From Allomeiothermus silvanus DSM 9946 (GTDB lineage: Bacteria; Deinococcota; Deinococci; Deinococcales; Thermaceae): a stretch of 64,000 bases of DNA. Below the pieces are notes generated by a model. That model did no database searches and was not told where the DNA came from. It was given only the letters and a program-made list of their open reading frames with translations. The stretch spans positions 2,478,279-2,542,278 of the forward strand of contig NC_014212.1 of the NCBI RefSeq assembly GCF_000092125.1, written 5' to 3'. A program made the position numbers and the translations under genes. Positions within the stretch are counted from its first letter, which is position 1. Every line of letters begins with the position of its first letter. This document shows positions 43,985 through 52,707 of this stretch, piece by piece.

Positions 43985-44893
43985 ATGATCCGGGTTAAAC
44001 GCCTCGCCGACGGCTCTCCTTGTGGCCCCTTGGCAGAGGGGGTGTGGGTGGACGTGGAAGCTCCTACCGACCAGGAGCTGGCCACCCTCAAAGAGCGCTA
44101 TACCCTCAACCCCCTAGCGCTCGAGGACGCCCGCGAGATCGGGCATTGGAGCCGATTCGAGCGCTACCCCGAGCATTTGTTCTTGATCCTGCGCACCCTC
44201 GAGACCCCTCATCGCCCCAAAAGCCGCACCGAACGGGTTTCGTACTTTTACTTCCCGCAAAGCCAAGTCCTGCTCACCTTCCGTAACGAGCCGGTAGACT
44301 ACCTAGAGCAGGAATGGAAATCCTTCTACCCCTGCTCTCCCATCGTGCTTTGGCAGCGGTTGTTGGACCGGGGAGTGGAGACGTTTTTCGAGTATGTAGA
44401 TAACCTGTCGGACCGCGTCGAGGAGATGGAAGAGGAATCCCTCCCGGGAGATACCCCGACGCTACCCCGCACCGTCTTGGAGGTAAGGCGGGAGGTGCTG
44501 GCGACCCGGCGCCTGTCCTCGCAGGCCCGAGAAGCTTTGAGCCACCTCGAGCGCCTCCCCGAAATCGGCCCCGATGCCTACTTGTTCCGCGACCTCACCG
44601 ACCGCATGATGCGGGTGTATGAAGGCCTGGATGCCGCCCGAGAAAGCCTGTCAGGGGCGCTCGAGGTTCATCTTTCGGCCCAGAATAATAAGCTCAACCA
44701 AGTCGTGCAGCGCCTTACCGTGATCTCTACTCTCTTTCTTCCCCTCACCCTCTGGACCGGTATCTACGGTACTAACGTGAAGCTGCATGAATATAACTGG
44801 CCTGAGCCGTTTGGGGCGATCTTCCTGTGGAGCGGTTTGCTCCTTATTGGCGGAAGCCTAGCCTGGTGGATGAAGCGACAGGGCTGGTGGTAA
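43985..44893 (+). CDS. CorA-family divalent cation channel, variant GTN motif
   Basis: 302 residues. A cytoplasmic alpha/beta domain with long helices (LEVRREVLATRRLSSQAREALSHLERLPE) is followed by two C-terminal membrane helices. The pore-end signature GMN reads GTN in GIYGTNV, so ion preference may differ from Mg2+-selective CorA. The C-terminal WWMKRQGWW is the usual positive end. It follows cutA by 30 bp. Confidence 0.88.
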   Translation: MIRVKRLADGSPCGPLAEGVWVDVEAPTDQELATLKERYTLNPLALEDAREIGHWSRFERYPEHLFLILRTLETPHRPKSRTERVSYFYFPQSQVLLTFRNEPVDYLEQEWKSFYPCSPIVLWQRLLDRGVETFFEYVDNLSDRVEEMEEESLPGDTPTLPRTVLEVRREVLATRRLSSQAREALSHLERLPEIGPDAYLFRDLTDRMMRVYEGLDAARESLSGALEVHLSAQNNKLNQVVQRLTVISTLFLPLTLWTGIYGTNVKLHEYNWPEPFGAIFLWSGLLLIGGSLAWWMKRQGWW

Positions 44894-44998
44894 GGTGCCG
44901 CCCGTCCCCACACATCCAATTTGTCCTTTCCGAGCGTATTGCTAAATAGAAGATATGGTATGCCTCTTATCTTACTCACGATTATCTAAACTTTTCGG

Positions 44999-45027
44999 TT
45001 TACAAAATAGCCAAATTGTGATATCCT
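44999..45027 (+). promoter_or_regulatory. Promoter of sdrP
   Basis: TTTACA (44999-45004), 17 bp and TATCCT (45022-45027) lie 20 bp upstream of the ATG, with TAGGAGGA between. Confidence 0.65.
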
Positions 45028-45046
45028 TTACCTAGGAGGAATAAGC

Positions 45047-45655
45047 ATGTCTACCAGCGTCCTAGACACCGTAAACTACCGCGCGGGCGAGATCATCCTA
45101 TATCCGGGCGTACCCGGCCCTAAGGATCAGCTCTACCGGGTGCGGTCGGGGCTGGTGCGCCTCCAGAGCGTAGATGAGGAAGGTAACGCGCTCACCTTGC
45201 GCTTTGTGCGCCCTGGCGAGTTCTTCGGTGAGGAGGTCTTATCCGGCACCGAACGCAGCTACTTTGCTGAAGCTGCCACCGACACCCGTATCGACACCCT
45301 CTCCCCAGGGCTGCTCTCCCCCGAGGAGACCCAACAGCTCACCGTGCACTTGGTCATGGCCTTAGCCCAGACCTACAAAACCATTCAACGCCTAACCGGT
45401 CAGCGCCTCAAGAACCGCATCGCGGCGGCTTTGCTCGAGCTTTCCCAGACCCCCGCTGCCTTCAAGGAGCCCAACGGTCGCATGGGGGTTCGTGCCACCC
45501 ACGACGAAATCGCCTCGGCGGTCGGTTCGGTCCGCGAGACCGTCACCAAGGTCATCGGCGAGCTTTCCCGTGAGGGCTATATTCGTAGCGGCTACGGCAA
45601 GCTGATGCTCCAGGACGTGGAGGGCCTCGAGGACCTGGCCCAACAGGCCGCCTAA
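45047..45655 (+). CDS. sdrP: CRP/FNR-family regulator SdrP
   Basis: 202 residues. The cyclic-nucleotide-like barrel (AGEIILYPGVPGPKDQLYRVRSGLVRLQSVDEEGNALTLRFVRPGEFFGEE) is very close to my recollection of Thermus SdrP, which activates oxidative-stress genes without needing cAMP. The C-terminal helix-turn-helix (THDEIASAVGSVRETVTKVIGELSREGYI) binds DNA. AGGAGGA precedes the ATG, and a strong palindromic terminator follows. Confidence 0.92.
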   Translation: MSTSVLDTVNYRAGEIILYPGVPGPKDQLYRVRSGLVRLQSVDEEGNALTLRFVRPGEFFGEEVLSGTERSYFAEAATDTRIDTLSPGLLSPEETQQLTVHLVMALAQTYKTIQRLTGQRLKNRIAAALLELSQTPAAFKEPNGRMGVRATHDEIASAVGSVRETVTKVIGELSREGYIRSGYGKLMLQDVEGLEDLAQQAA

Positions 45656-45673
45656 ACTTTAGCGCGGTTTTGC

Positions 45674-45697
45674 ACCCTCAGGCCATGGCCTGAGGGT
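45674..45697 (+). terminator. Terminator of sdrP
   Basis: A perfect 24-bp palindrome around GGCCATGGCC, followed by TTTCCTATTT, 19 bp after the stop. Its CCCTCAGGC arm is the same as in the hairpin at 16654. Confidence 0.75.
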
Positions 45698-45780
45698 TTC
45701 CTATTTCCGTTTAACTGGGTGCAGAACCGACTCTATACGGCCGGCCCCAGGATGGGGCTCAAGGGGAGGGCGCTTGGAAC

Positions 45781-46920
45781 TGAACCCGGACAAACACATG
45801 TGAGACTCTAAGCTGGGATAAAAAGAGGGGAACCGACCAGGAAAGGAGGTTCCCCAGGTGCAGTTTACCACCGTTGGCCGAGAGATATGGAGAGGCGCTA
45901 GACAAGCACAGAGGCTGGCCGAGGCCAACGCAAGCGACCCAGAGGTCCAGGAACGTCTGCGCAAGCTCCGACTGGTCAAAGCCCTGCGTGAAAGTAAAAA
46001 GAGCTGGAAGGAGATCCAGGACCTGGTCGGGATCAGCCGGGCCACCTACCACCGCTGGCAAAAAGCCCTAAAAGAAAAGGGCCTGGCTGGACTCAAACCC
46101 CGCTCCCGCCGCCCTAAGCACCTGCGCACAAAGGTCCACTGGACCCCAGGGCTGCTCATTAGAATAGAAACTCTCCGCAAGGAAAACCCCACCTGGGGAC
46201 GCTGGTCCATCTGGCTTACCCTCCGCAAGGAGGGTTTCCAGATGAGCGAACGCACGGTGGGGCGCATCCTGGCCTACCTGGAGAAGCACCGACGTATCGA
46301 GAGCGTGGCCGGCTACCTGGCCCGGACTCAAAGAGGGAAGCTAAAGCGAAGGGTAAACCGGCCCTACGCCAAAAGGAAGCCCCGAGGATACGAGGCCAGG
46401 GCTCCTGGGGACCTGGTCCAGGTGGACACCCTCACCCTGACCTTAGGACCGGGAAGCATGGTCAAGCACTTCTCGGCGATTGACCTCCATAGCCGGTTTG
46501 TCCTGGCGGAGGTGCACAGCCGGGCCACGGCTAAGCTTTCTGAGGGGTTCTTGTCCTTGCTTCTGGCCAGGGCCCCTTTTCCCATCCGGGCCATCCAGGT
46601 GGATGGGGGCAGCGAGTTCATGGCCGAGTTTGAGGAGGCCTGCTGTGCTCTGGGGATTGCCTTGTTTGTGCTACCGCCGAGGAGTCCTAAACTCAATGGT
46701 CACGTGGAGCGGATGCAGCGGACCTTCAAGGAGGAGTTCTACACCCGGCCTTTGCCCACCCCGCTCAGCGAGCTGCAGGCAGAGCTGGATACCTACCTGG
46801 ACTACTACAACCGCCGAAGGCCTCACATGGCCCTGGGGGGTCTTGCTCCGCTGGAGTTTTTGGCTAAGATGCAAGAGGAGTCGGTTCCTCAAAGAGTCTC
46901 AAATGTGTTGACCGATTACA
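45781..46920 (+). mobile_element. IS481-like insertion sequence, copy 2 (1140 bp)
   Basis: Left end TGAACCCGGACAAACACAT, right end the complement of TGTAATCGGTCAACACAT. The 5-bp target duplication GGAAC is exact on both sides (45776-45780 and 46921-46925), so the insertion is recent or undisturbed. It lies between sdrP and the ferredoxin-NADP reductase gene. Confidence 0.95.
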
Positions 46921-46952
46921 GGAACTTCCCTTTTCCCGCTAACCCAGGGTAA
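45858..46952 (+). CDS. IS481-like transposase, copy 2
   Basis: Same 354-codon core as copy 1, from the GTG at 45858. The stop is not in the element: after Tyr354 the frame continues through the target duplication for 10 more residues (RNFPFPANPG). A single complete DDE integrase core is present, so the copy looks intact. Confidence 0.92.
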   Translation: MQFTTVGREIWRGARQAQRLAEANASDPEVQERLRKLRLVKALRESKKSWKEIQDLVGISRATYHRWQKALKEKGLAGLKPRSRRPKHLRTKVHWTPGLLIRIETLRKENPTWGRWSIWLTLRKEGFQMSERTVGRILAYLEKHRRIESVAGYLARTQRGKLKRRVNRPYAKRKPRGYEARAPGDLVQVDTLTLTLGPGSMVKHFSAIDLHSRFVLAEVHSRATAKLSEGFLSLLLARAPFPIRAIQVDGGSEFMAEFEEACCALGIALFVLPPRSPKLNGHVERMQRTFKEEFYTRPLPTPLSELQAELDTYLDYYNRRRPHMALGGLAPLEFLAKMQEESVPQRVSNVLTDYRNFPFPANPG

Positions 46953-46989
46953 GCTAAGAAAGCACAACCCGCTGACCGTTCTCCGGGCG

Positions 46990-47003
46990 AGCATATTTAT
47001 GCT
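46990..47003. promoter_or_regulatory. Small dyad upstream of the ferredoxin-NADP reductase gene
   Basis: AGCATA-TT-TATGCT, a perfect 6+2+6 palindrome 30 bp upstream of the ATG. It is a candidate operator only. Confidence 0.35.
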
Positions 47004-47033
47004 AAGCGCTCTGTGTGTTATTGTGTTCCTATT

Positions 47034-48056
47034 ATGCGGACGGACGTGACCATCATCGGTGCTGGTCCAGCGGGTCTTTTTGCGGCTTTTTACGTGGGGA
47101 TGCGCAACCTCAGCGTGCGCATCATCGACCCCCTTCCCGAGCCCGGTGGTCAGCTCTCCGCCCTCTACCCCGAGAAGTACATCTACGACATTGCCGGCTT
47201 CCCCAAGGTGCTGGCTAAAGATATCGTCGCCAACCTGGTGGAGCAGCTCGAGCCCTTCAAACCGGTCTACAGTCTAGGTGAGCGGGCTGAGAAGCTCGAG
47301 GAGGACAACGGTGACTTCGTGATCCAGACCTCGGCGGGCCACAGCTACCGCACCGGCTCCATCGTGATCGCCGCAGGGGTAGGGGCCTTCGAGCCCCGTA
47401 GGATCGGCTGCCCTGGTGAGGCTGATTTCGTGGGTCACGGAGTTTATTATGCCGTCAAAAGTCCTGAGGAGTTTCGTGGTAAACGGGTGCTAATCGTAGG
47501 GGGTGGGGATAGCGCGGTTGACTGGACACTGGGACTCAAAGATCGGGCCCACGTTACCACCATCCACCGACGCGACGCTTTCCGCGCCCACGGGGCCACA
47601 GTCAATCAGATGCGGGCGGCTGCCGAAGCCGGGGAGATCCGCCTCCTCACCCCCTACGAGGTCAAGAGCATCGAGGGAGACGGGCAGGTTCGCAGAGCAA
47701 CAATTTTCCATAATCAAACCAAAGAAGAGACCGTACTCGAGCTGGACGCGGTGATTATCCTAGCCGGGTATATCTCTAAGTTGGGGCCGCTGGCCAGTTG
47801 GGGGCTCGAGCTCGAGGGCAATAAAATCAAGGTCAACTCCAAGATGGAGACCAGCCGCCCCGGTATCTTCGGCTGCGGGGATATCGTGACCTACCCGGGC
47901 AAGCTCCCCCTAATCGCCTTAGGTTTCGGGGAGGCTTCGATCGCCGCGAACCACGCCGCCGCCTATGCCAACCCAGCCCTCAAGATCAACCCCGGCCACT
48001 CCTCCGAGAAAGCCGACCACGTCCCGGCGCTGTCGGAAAAAGCTGTAGCGGAGTAA
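47034..48056 (+). CDS. Ferredoxin-NADP(+) reductase, thioredoxin-reductase-like (YumC type)
   Basis: About 340 residues from the ATG at 47034. The FAD motif [19 protein letters not shown] and [21 protein letters not shown] are at the N-terminus; the NADPH motif [13 protein letters not shown] follows; the C-terminal FAD segment is [31 protein letters not shown]. The CxxC of thioredoxin reductases is absent, so it should reduce ferredoxin or flavodoxin rather than thioredoxin. An IS copy ends 113 bp upstream in the same direction. Confidence 0.92.
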   Translation: MRTDVTIIGAGPAGLFAAFYVGMRNLSVRIIDPLPEPGGQLSALYPEKYIYDIAGFPKVLAKDIVANLVEQLEPFKPVYSLGERAEKLEEDNGDFVIQTSAGHSYRTGSIVIAAGVGAFEPRRIGCPGEADFVGHGVYYAVKSPEEFRGKRVLIVGGGDSAVDWTLGLKDRAHVTTIHRRDAFRAHGATVNQMRAAAEAGEIRLLTPYEVKSIEGDGQVRRATIFHNQTKEETVLELDAVIILAGYISKLGPLASWGLELEGNKIKVNSKMETSRPGIFGCGDIVTYPGKLPLIALGFGEASIAANHAAAYANPALKINPGHSSEKADHVPALSEKAVAE

Positions 48057-48071
48057 GCACTAAAAGTATGG

Positions 48072-48097
48072 GCCGGGCAAGTACTTGCCCGGCTTTG
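48072..48097 (+). terminator. Terminator of the ferredoxin-NADP reductase gene
   Basis: A perfect palindrome GCCGGGCAAGT/ACTTGCCCGGC followed by TTT, 15 bp after the stop. Confidence 0.75.
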
Positions 48098-48159
48098 CTG
48101 GTTGAGCCTCTGCGCGAAGCCTCACGTTTGGGGTTGGTTACTCCAGGTTCGTCAAGTAA

Positions 48160-48213
48160 TAAGAAACCCGTTTGATCTTGTTCTTCTTTTTGGGGCCCCC
48201 GCCCGCGGCGTAT
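48160..48213. repeat. Dispersed intergenic repeat, copy 2
   Basis: Starts TAAGAAACCC and ends CCCGCGGCGTAT like 26142-26186, with a longer T-rich middle. It lies between convergent genes. Confidence 0.5.
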
Positions 48214-48275
48214 GTTTGCGGCGATAGCCGGGTAGCGAGTCCAGGGGTGCACATAAGGAGCGCTAGCCTTACCGT

Positions 48276-49952
48276 TCAGACCCCCACCCACACCCCGGGG
48301 TTCGCTACATAGGCCGGGCGCTCCACACCAGCTTTGGGCTCGTTGAGAATGGTAATGCGGCCTTCGACTTTGGGTTCCCAAGTAGGCTGGGTACGCAAGT
48401 ACTCAAGGAAGCTCTCGGCGTCGGAAAACCCTGTATCCACCCGGTAGCCCTTGGCGGCTTTGAGGCTGTCGTACCCATCGCCACCGCTAGCTATAAAGCT
48501 GTTGACCACGGTGCGGTACGTTGCATTCGGATCGAGCGGCACGTACTGCCCACCCTGAAGCACTTCTACCTTGGTGACCCGGCTTCCGGCTGGCTTAGCG
48601 AGGTCGAAAGTGTAGCGCAAACCCGCCACCCCAGAGAGGAAGCGCCCGGCTCCTTGCTCCCATTGGGAAACACTATTCTCGAGCGCTGCCACAATCTCGC
48701 TTCCCTTGAGATCCATCACTACCAGGGTATTCCCGAAAGGCAGTACCTCGTAGACCTTACCCACGCTGATGGGCCCGGCAGGGATGGTCGCCCGCACCCC
48801 CCCGCCGTTTTGCAGGGCAATGACAGTCCCTGCGGTGCGGGTCTTCCACAACATGGCATCGGCGATGAGATTAGAGAGGTTGCTCTCGCGGCGGCGTACC
48901 ACGGTGCGGTCGCCCTGCAAGTCCACCCGGGCTTGGGCCACCACCTGAGCCTGCAAAGCCGCGATGGGCATGGCGTAGACCTTGAGGGCCTCGAGGGCAA
49001 AGCGCTCGTCGGGGATCTGAGTGGTGATCAGGATCGGGCGGCCTTCGTACCTGACCAACTCCCCCGCTTGGTTCCACTCCACCTTGAGCTGGCCCACCAC
49101 CTTGGCCCATTCCCACGCCTGCACGATCAGCACGTCCTTACCCTCGGGGTTCTTGACCACCGTGGGGTAAGGGCCAGCTGGCTGAAGCTCCTTGAAATCG
49201 GGGAAGCTGCCCAAAAGGGTATGGGAGTGCCCCCCCACGATGACCTGCGCCCCTACGATCTTCTTGGCCAACTCCTGATCCTGCAAATAACCCAGGTGGG
49301 AGAGAATTACGATCTTCTTGACCCCCCGGCTCATCAGCTCCATGATCGCTTTTTGGGCAGCCTGGGCCGGGTCGGTGAAGGTTACGGTGGGGCCGGGGTT
49401 GGCGATGATCGAGGTATCGGGGGTGGTGAGGCCGATGATCCCGATGTTCTCCCCACCCACCCGCACCACCGCGTAGGGCTTGATCTTACCGGCCAGCTTG
49501 GGTTCTTTGGAAACGTCGGTGTTGGCCGAGAGGATGGGGAAGCGGGCCCCGTCCACGAAGGGCTGGAGGCCCTCCGGCCCGTTGTCAAACTCGTGGTTGC
49601 CGATGGCCATCACCCGCACGCCCATGCGGTGCAGGAAGTAGCGGTCGGCCAGGCCGCGGTATTGGTTGAAGTAAAGGGTGCCCTGGAACACGTCACCGGC
49701 GTGCAAAAAGAGCACGTTGCGCTCCGAGGCACGGAAGCGATCAAACAGCGAGATCACCCGGGGAAAGCCGCCTAAGGGTTGGTTCGGCTTGCCTCCTAGG
49801 GTGAGCAAGGTAGGCTCGAGGTGGGCGTGGGTGTCATTGGTGTGAACGATGGTGAGCGAAAAGTTTCCGCTCGAGGCTCCTTGGGCGCGCACCACACCGG
49901 CGGCTGTCAATCCCGTAACAAAACCCGCTTTGAGTAAATCTCTACGGCGCAT
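48276..49952 (-). CDS. 5'-nucleotidase / cyclic phosphodiesterase family protein with Tat signal
   Basis: 558 residues. The start MRRRDLLKAGFVTGL is a twin-arginine signal. The metallophosphatase domain has IVHTNDTHAHLEP, LHAGDVFQG, AIGNHEFDNG, ILSHLGY and VGGHSHT, giving the two-metal site. The C-terminal 5'-nucleotidase domain carries ALQNGGGVRATIPAGPI and NSFIASGGDGY. It should hydrolyse nucleotides or cyclic nucleotides in the envelope to release phosphate and nucleosides. Confidence 0.92.
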   Translation of the reverse strand: MRRRDLLKAGFVTGLTAAGVVRAQGASSGNFSLTIVHTNDTHAHLEPTLLTLGGKPNQPLGGFPRVISLFDRFRASERNVLFLHAGDVFQGTLYFNQYRGLADRYFLHRMGVRVMAIGNHEFDNGPEGLQPFVDGARFPILSANTDVSKEPKLAGKIKPYAVVRVGGENIGIIGLTTPDTSIIANPGPTVTFTDPAQAAQKAIMELMSRGVKKIVILSHLGYLQDQELAKKIVGAQVIVGGHSHTLLGSFPDFKELQPAGPYPTVVKNPEGKDVLIVQAWEWAKVVGQLKVEWNQAGELVRYEGRPILITTQIPDERFALEALKVYAMPIAALQAQVVAQARVDLQGDRTVVRRRESNLSNLIADAMLWKTRTAGTVIALQNGGGVRATIPAGPISVGKVYEVLPFGNTLVVMDLKGSEIVAALENSVSQWEQGAGRFLSGVAGLRYTFDLAKPAGSRVTKVEVLQGGQYVPLDPNATYRTVVNSFIASGGDGYDSLKAAKGYRVDTGFSDAESFLEYLRTQPTWEPKVEGRITILNEPKAGVERPAYVANPGVWVGV

Positions 49953-50037
49953 AGATCCTCCTCCTTGGCCCCTATCATAGCGGGTCAGCGTTCAGCCATC
50001 GGTCAAGCAGGCAAAGGAGGTTACCCTCAGTAACGCT

Positions 50038-51357
50038 TCACAGAGTTTGGTTAGAGTGAATGCGTAAACCACCCCACGGCTGAAGCCGGGGGCTTTCTGA
50101 GGAGAAACGATGCAAAGACGACACCCTCAGAATCCGGGCCGGTTTACACAGGTTAGGCGCACAGCGCCCAGCGGCTATGCCGCTCCCCTCGCGGCCCATG
50201 CCCGTCGAGCCTGCTCTTCGGGCAACGATCCCCTGCGGGAGGGCCTGCGGCCCTGCACGCAAGGCAATGTTATGCGCGGCCACCCAGTCCGCGTTGTGCT
50301 GAAACCCACACGCCGCGCAGCGGAACAGCGCCTGGCTTTTGCGGTTCTCCTTGGCGGTATGTCCACACCGGGGGCATTCCTGGCTGGTGTGCCTGGGGTC
50401 CACCGCAACAACCTGTACCCCCCTCAGGGCCGCCTTGTACTCCAGCAGCGAGCGGAGGCGGGCGTAGGGCCAGAGGTTGTGGAGGTGCCTTTCCTTCTTA
50501 CCCCTCTTGGCGGTGCGGCTCCTGAGGTGGGTCAGGTCCTCGATGGCCAGCGTATCGCCGGGTTCCAGACCGTCCACGATGCGCCTTGCCGGGGTGTGCA
50601 GGGTGTGGTTCACAAAACGGGCTTCCCTTCCCGTAAGCCGTTCCCAAAGGCGACGAGTGCCCCTGGTGCGTTCGGAAGGACGGTCCAGCTTGGATTGGAC
50701 CTCAGCCCGCTTGGCCAGATAATGCAGACGGTTTCCCTTGAGGGAACCGCCGGAAAACTGCACCCCGCTGGAGAGGGTGGCCAGGACCTTCTGCCCCAGG
50801 TCCACCCCCACCACCCTCCCGCCACCCGTGGGCGGGGTGGGGGTTTCCAGCCGAAGAATGAGGTTGAGGTACCACTTGCCCTTCGGCCCCTGGGTCAGCA
50901 CCCCTCCCTGGACGCTCTTGGCCCGCTTCAACAACCCCCGCTGGTAGTTCCCCAGCTTCATCGGGATGACCAGGCGGCCTGCGGTGGTGGTCAAGGACAC
51001 CGACTCCCCCCGCAGGGAGAGGGTGCGCGGGTCGAAGGTACAGGAGGTGGGCTGGTAGAACTTCGCCCGGCTGCCCTTCTTGCGGCCCACGCGGGCAATC
51101 GCTTGTACGGCGAGGTTAGCACTGAGCCCCATCGCCCGGAGGTCGCGGTAGACCAGGTGATGCAGCTGGAAGCGACGGAACTCTCCCCGCTCCTTAGCCA
51201 CCCTCAGGGCGTGGTTGCAGCCCTGGGCGAACAACCGCACCGTGGCCGCAAGATGTTCGCCTATCGGCGAAGCAGCCAGCGCCGCCGCCTGTTCGGGAGT
51301 GGGCTTGAGGGTACAACGGAGCGTAAGGGTCTGTACGAAAACAGTATAGCACATCAT
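50038..51357 (-). CDS. tnpB: TnpB family RNA-guided nuclease (IS200/IS605, IS1341 type)
   Basis: 439 residues. The RuvC-like core has Asp in VVGVDLGQK, Glu in LAIEDLTHLR and the last Asp in HNADWVAAHN. The zinc ribbon CPRCG and CAACG lies between the second and third RuvC motifs. After the third motif about 70 residues run through the element's right end, where the omegaRNA is expected to overlap. There is no TnpA gene, so it depends on a transposase elsewhere. The start at 51357 is the first ATG; family proteins often begin nearer VQTLTLRC. Confidence 0.92.
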   Translation of the reverse strand: MMCYTVFVQTLTLRCTLKPTPEQAAALAASPIGEHLAATVRLFAQGCNHALRVAKERGEFRRFQLHHLVYRDLRAMGLSANLAVQAIARVGRKKGSRAKFYQPTSCTFDPRTLSLRGESVSLTTTAGRLVIPMKLGNYQRGLLKRAKSVQGGVLTQGPKGKWYLNLILRLETPTPPTGGGRVVGVDLGQKVLATLSSGVQFSGGSLKGNRLHYLAKRAEVQSKLDRPSERTRGTRRLWERLTGREARFVNHTLHTPARRIVDGLEPGDTLAIEDLTHLRSRTAKRGKKERHLHNLWPYARLRSLLEYKAALRGVQVVAVDPRHTSQECPRCGHTAKENRKSQALFRCAACGFQHNADWVAAHNIALRAGPQALPQGIVARRAGSTGMGREGSGIAAGRCAPNLCKPARILRVSSLHRFSSESPRLQPWGGLRIHSNQTL

Positions 51358-51430
51358 GCGAAAGGAGGATCGGCGCTCCCCTGCTATCGCAGGGACTTCG
51401 TCAACCCCGTGGCTGAAGCCAGGGGTATCC
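50041..51430 (-). mobile_element. TnpB-only IS200/IS605 element (ends approximate)
   Basis: Subterminal hairpins of the same sequence type mark both ends: CCCCACGGCTGAAGCCG then GGGG at 50072-50092 and CCCCGTGGCTGAAGCCA then GGGG at 51405-51425, in the same orientation, as expected for this family. An extra hairpin (CCCTGC/GCAGGG) lies at 51379-51394. No target duplication is expected. Exact ends cannot be set without an empty site. Confidence 0.75.
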
Positions 51431-51446
51431 GCGCCGAGAATTACTG

Positions 51447-52562
51447 ATGAAACAACTCCTGTTTACCCTGGCTCTGGTTGGCGTGGTGCAGGCCCAACCG
51501 CTAACTTTTACCCCGGTGGTGCGGGATCTCCAGCAGCCGCTCTGGCTGACCTATGCCCCCGGAGACGGAAGCCGGATGTTCATCCTCGAGCAGACCGGGC
51601 GGGTGCGCGTGGTGCAAGAGGGAAAGTTGCTACAAGAGCCTTTCCTGGAGATAAGTAACCTCATATCTTGCTGCGGCGAACGCGGTCTTCTCGGAATGGC
51701 TTTCCATCCCAACTACCGACAGAACGGGCTGTTTTTTATCAATTACACCCGGCGCGGTGACGGGGCCACGGTGATCGCCCGCTATAAAGTTTCTGACAAC
51801 CCCAACCGCGCCGACCCAAAAAGCGCCCAAATCCTGCTCACCATCGAGCAACCCTACGCTAACCACAACGGCGGCATGCTGGCTTTTGGGCCAGATGGGT
51901 ACCTGTACATCGGCATGGGCGACGGCGGCTCCGCAGGCGACCCGCAGAACAATGCCCAAAACCTAGGGAGCTTGCTAGGCAAGATCCTCCGAATCGACGT
52001 CAATAAGTCGGAGGGCAACCGTGCATACGGCATCCCTGAAGACAACCCTTTTCTAAACCGCCCGGGAGCCCGCCCGGAGATCTGGGCCTATGGACTGAGA
52101 AACCCTTGGCGCTTCTCCTTTGACCGAGAGACCGGCGACCTGTGGATCGGGGACGTAGGCCAAGGGCGTATCGAAGAGGTGGACTTCCAGCCCGCTTCCA
52201 GCAAAGGCGGGGAGAACTACGGTTGGCGGCTAAAAGAAGGCAGCCAGTGCTATAACCCTTCTTCCGGCTGCGAGCGGGAGGGGTTGGTGGACCCGGTGCT
52301 CGAGTACGACCATTCCCAGGGCAACTCCATCACCGGCGGCTACCGTTACCGCGGCAGCGCCATGCCAGCCCTCAAGGGAGCCTATATCTACGGAGATTTT
52401 GGTAGCGGGCGGATCTGGGCGGCTCGCGAGCAAAACGGCCGATGGACCGCCCAGGTAGTCGCCAACACGGGATACAACATCAGCTCCTTCGGTGAAGATC
52501 CCAATGGGGAGTTATACGTGGTGGATTATCGCGGAACGATCTACCGGATGGGCTCGAGATAA
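51447..52562 (+). CDS. PQQ-type soluble aldose sugar dehydrogenase, exported
   Basis: 371 residues with signal peptide LLFTLALVGVVQAQ. The beta-propeller of the GSDH/sorbosone dehydrogenase family is complete: RGLLGMAFHPNY, PYANHNGGMLAFGPDGYLYIGMGDGG (catalytic His), and EIWAYGLRNPWRFSFD. It should oxidise aldoses outside the membrane with PQQ. The TnpB element ends only about 20 bp before its ATG and no good ribosome-binding site remains, so expression may be altered. Confidence 0.92.
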   Translation: MKQLLFTLALVGVVQAQPLTFTPVVRDLQQPLWLTYAPGDGSRMFILEQTGRVRVVQEGKLLQEPFLEISNLISCCGERGLLGMAFHPNYRQNGLFFINYTRRGDGATVIARYKVSDNPNRADPKSAQILLTIEQPYANHNGGMLAFGPDGYLYIGMGDGGSAGDPQNNAQNLGSLLGKILRIDVNKSEGNRAYGIPEDNPFLNRPGARPEIWAYGLRNPWRFSFDRETGDLWIGDVGQGRIEEVDFQPASSKGGENYGWRLKEGSQCYNPSSGCEREGLVDPVLEYDHSQGNSITGGYRYRGSAMPALKGAYIYGDFGSGRIWAAREQNGRWTAQVVANTGYNISSFGEDPNGELYVVDYRGTIYRMGSR

Positions 52563-52670
52563 GTTGCGTGGAGTTACTTATAGCAACACTCCATTCTAAG
52601 TTTCGTACAAACTGGGCAAAGGATGGCAAAAAATTACCGGATGTAGCAGGAAACTTGAGCATCCATCCAT

Positions 52671-52698
52671 TTGAAGCCACACAGTCGGCCCTTATACT
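52671..52698 (+). promoter_or_regulatory. Promoter of glnA (leaderless type)
   Basis: TTGAAG (52671-52676), 16 bp and TATACT (52693-52698), 9 bp before the ATG. Transcription should begin at or next to the start codon. Confidence 0.65.
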
Positions 52699-52707
52699 GG
52701 GGCTGCC

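Noticed and set aside
48654..49775. 373-codon plus-strand frame opposite the 5'-nucleotidase
   Set aside because: His/Asp/Gly-rich shadow with no family match.
50110..51447. 445-codon plus-strand frame opposite tnpB
   Set aside because: The minus strand has the RuvC and zinc-ribbon motifs; the plus frame has none.
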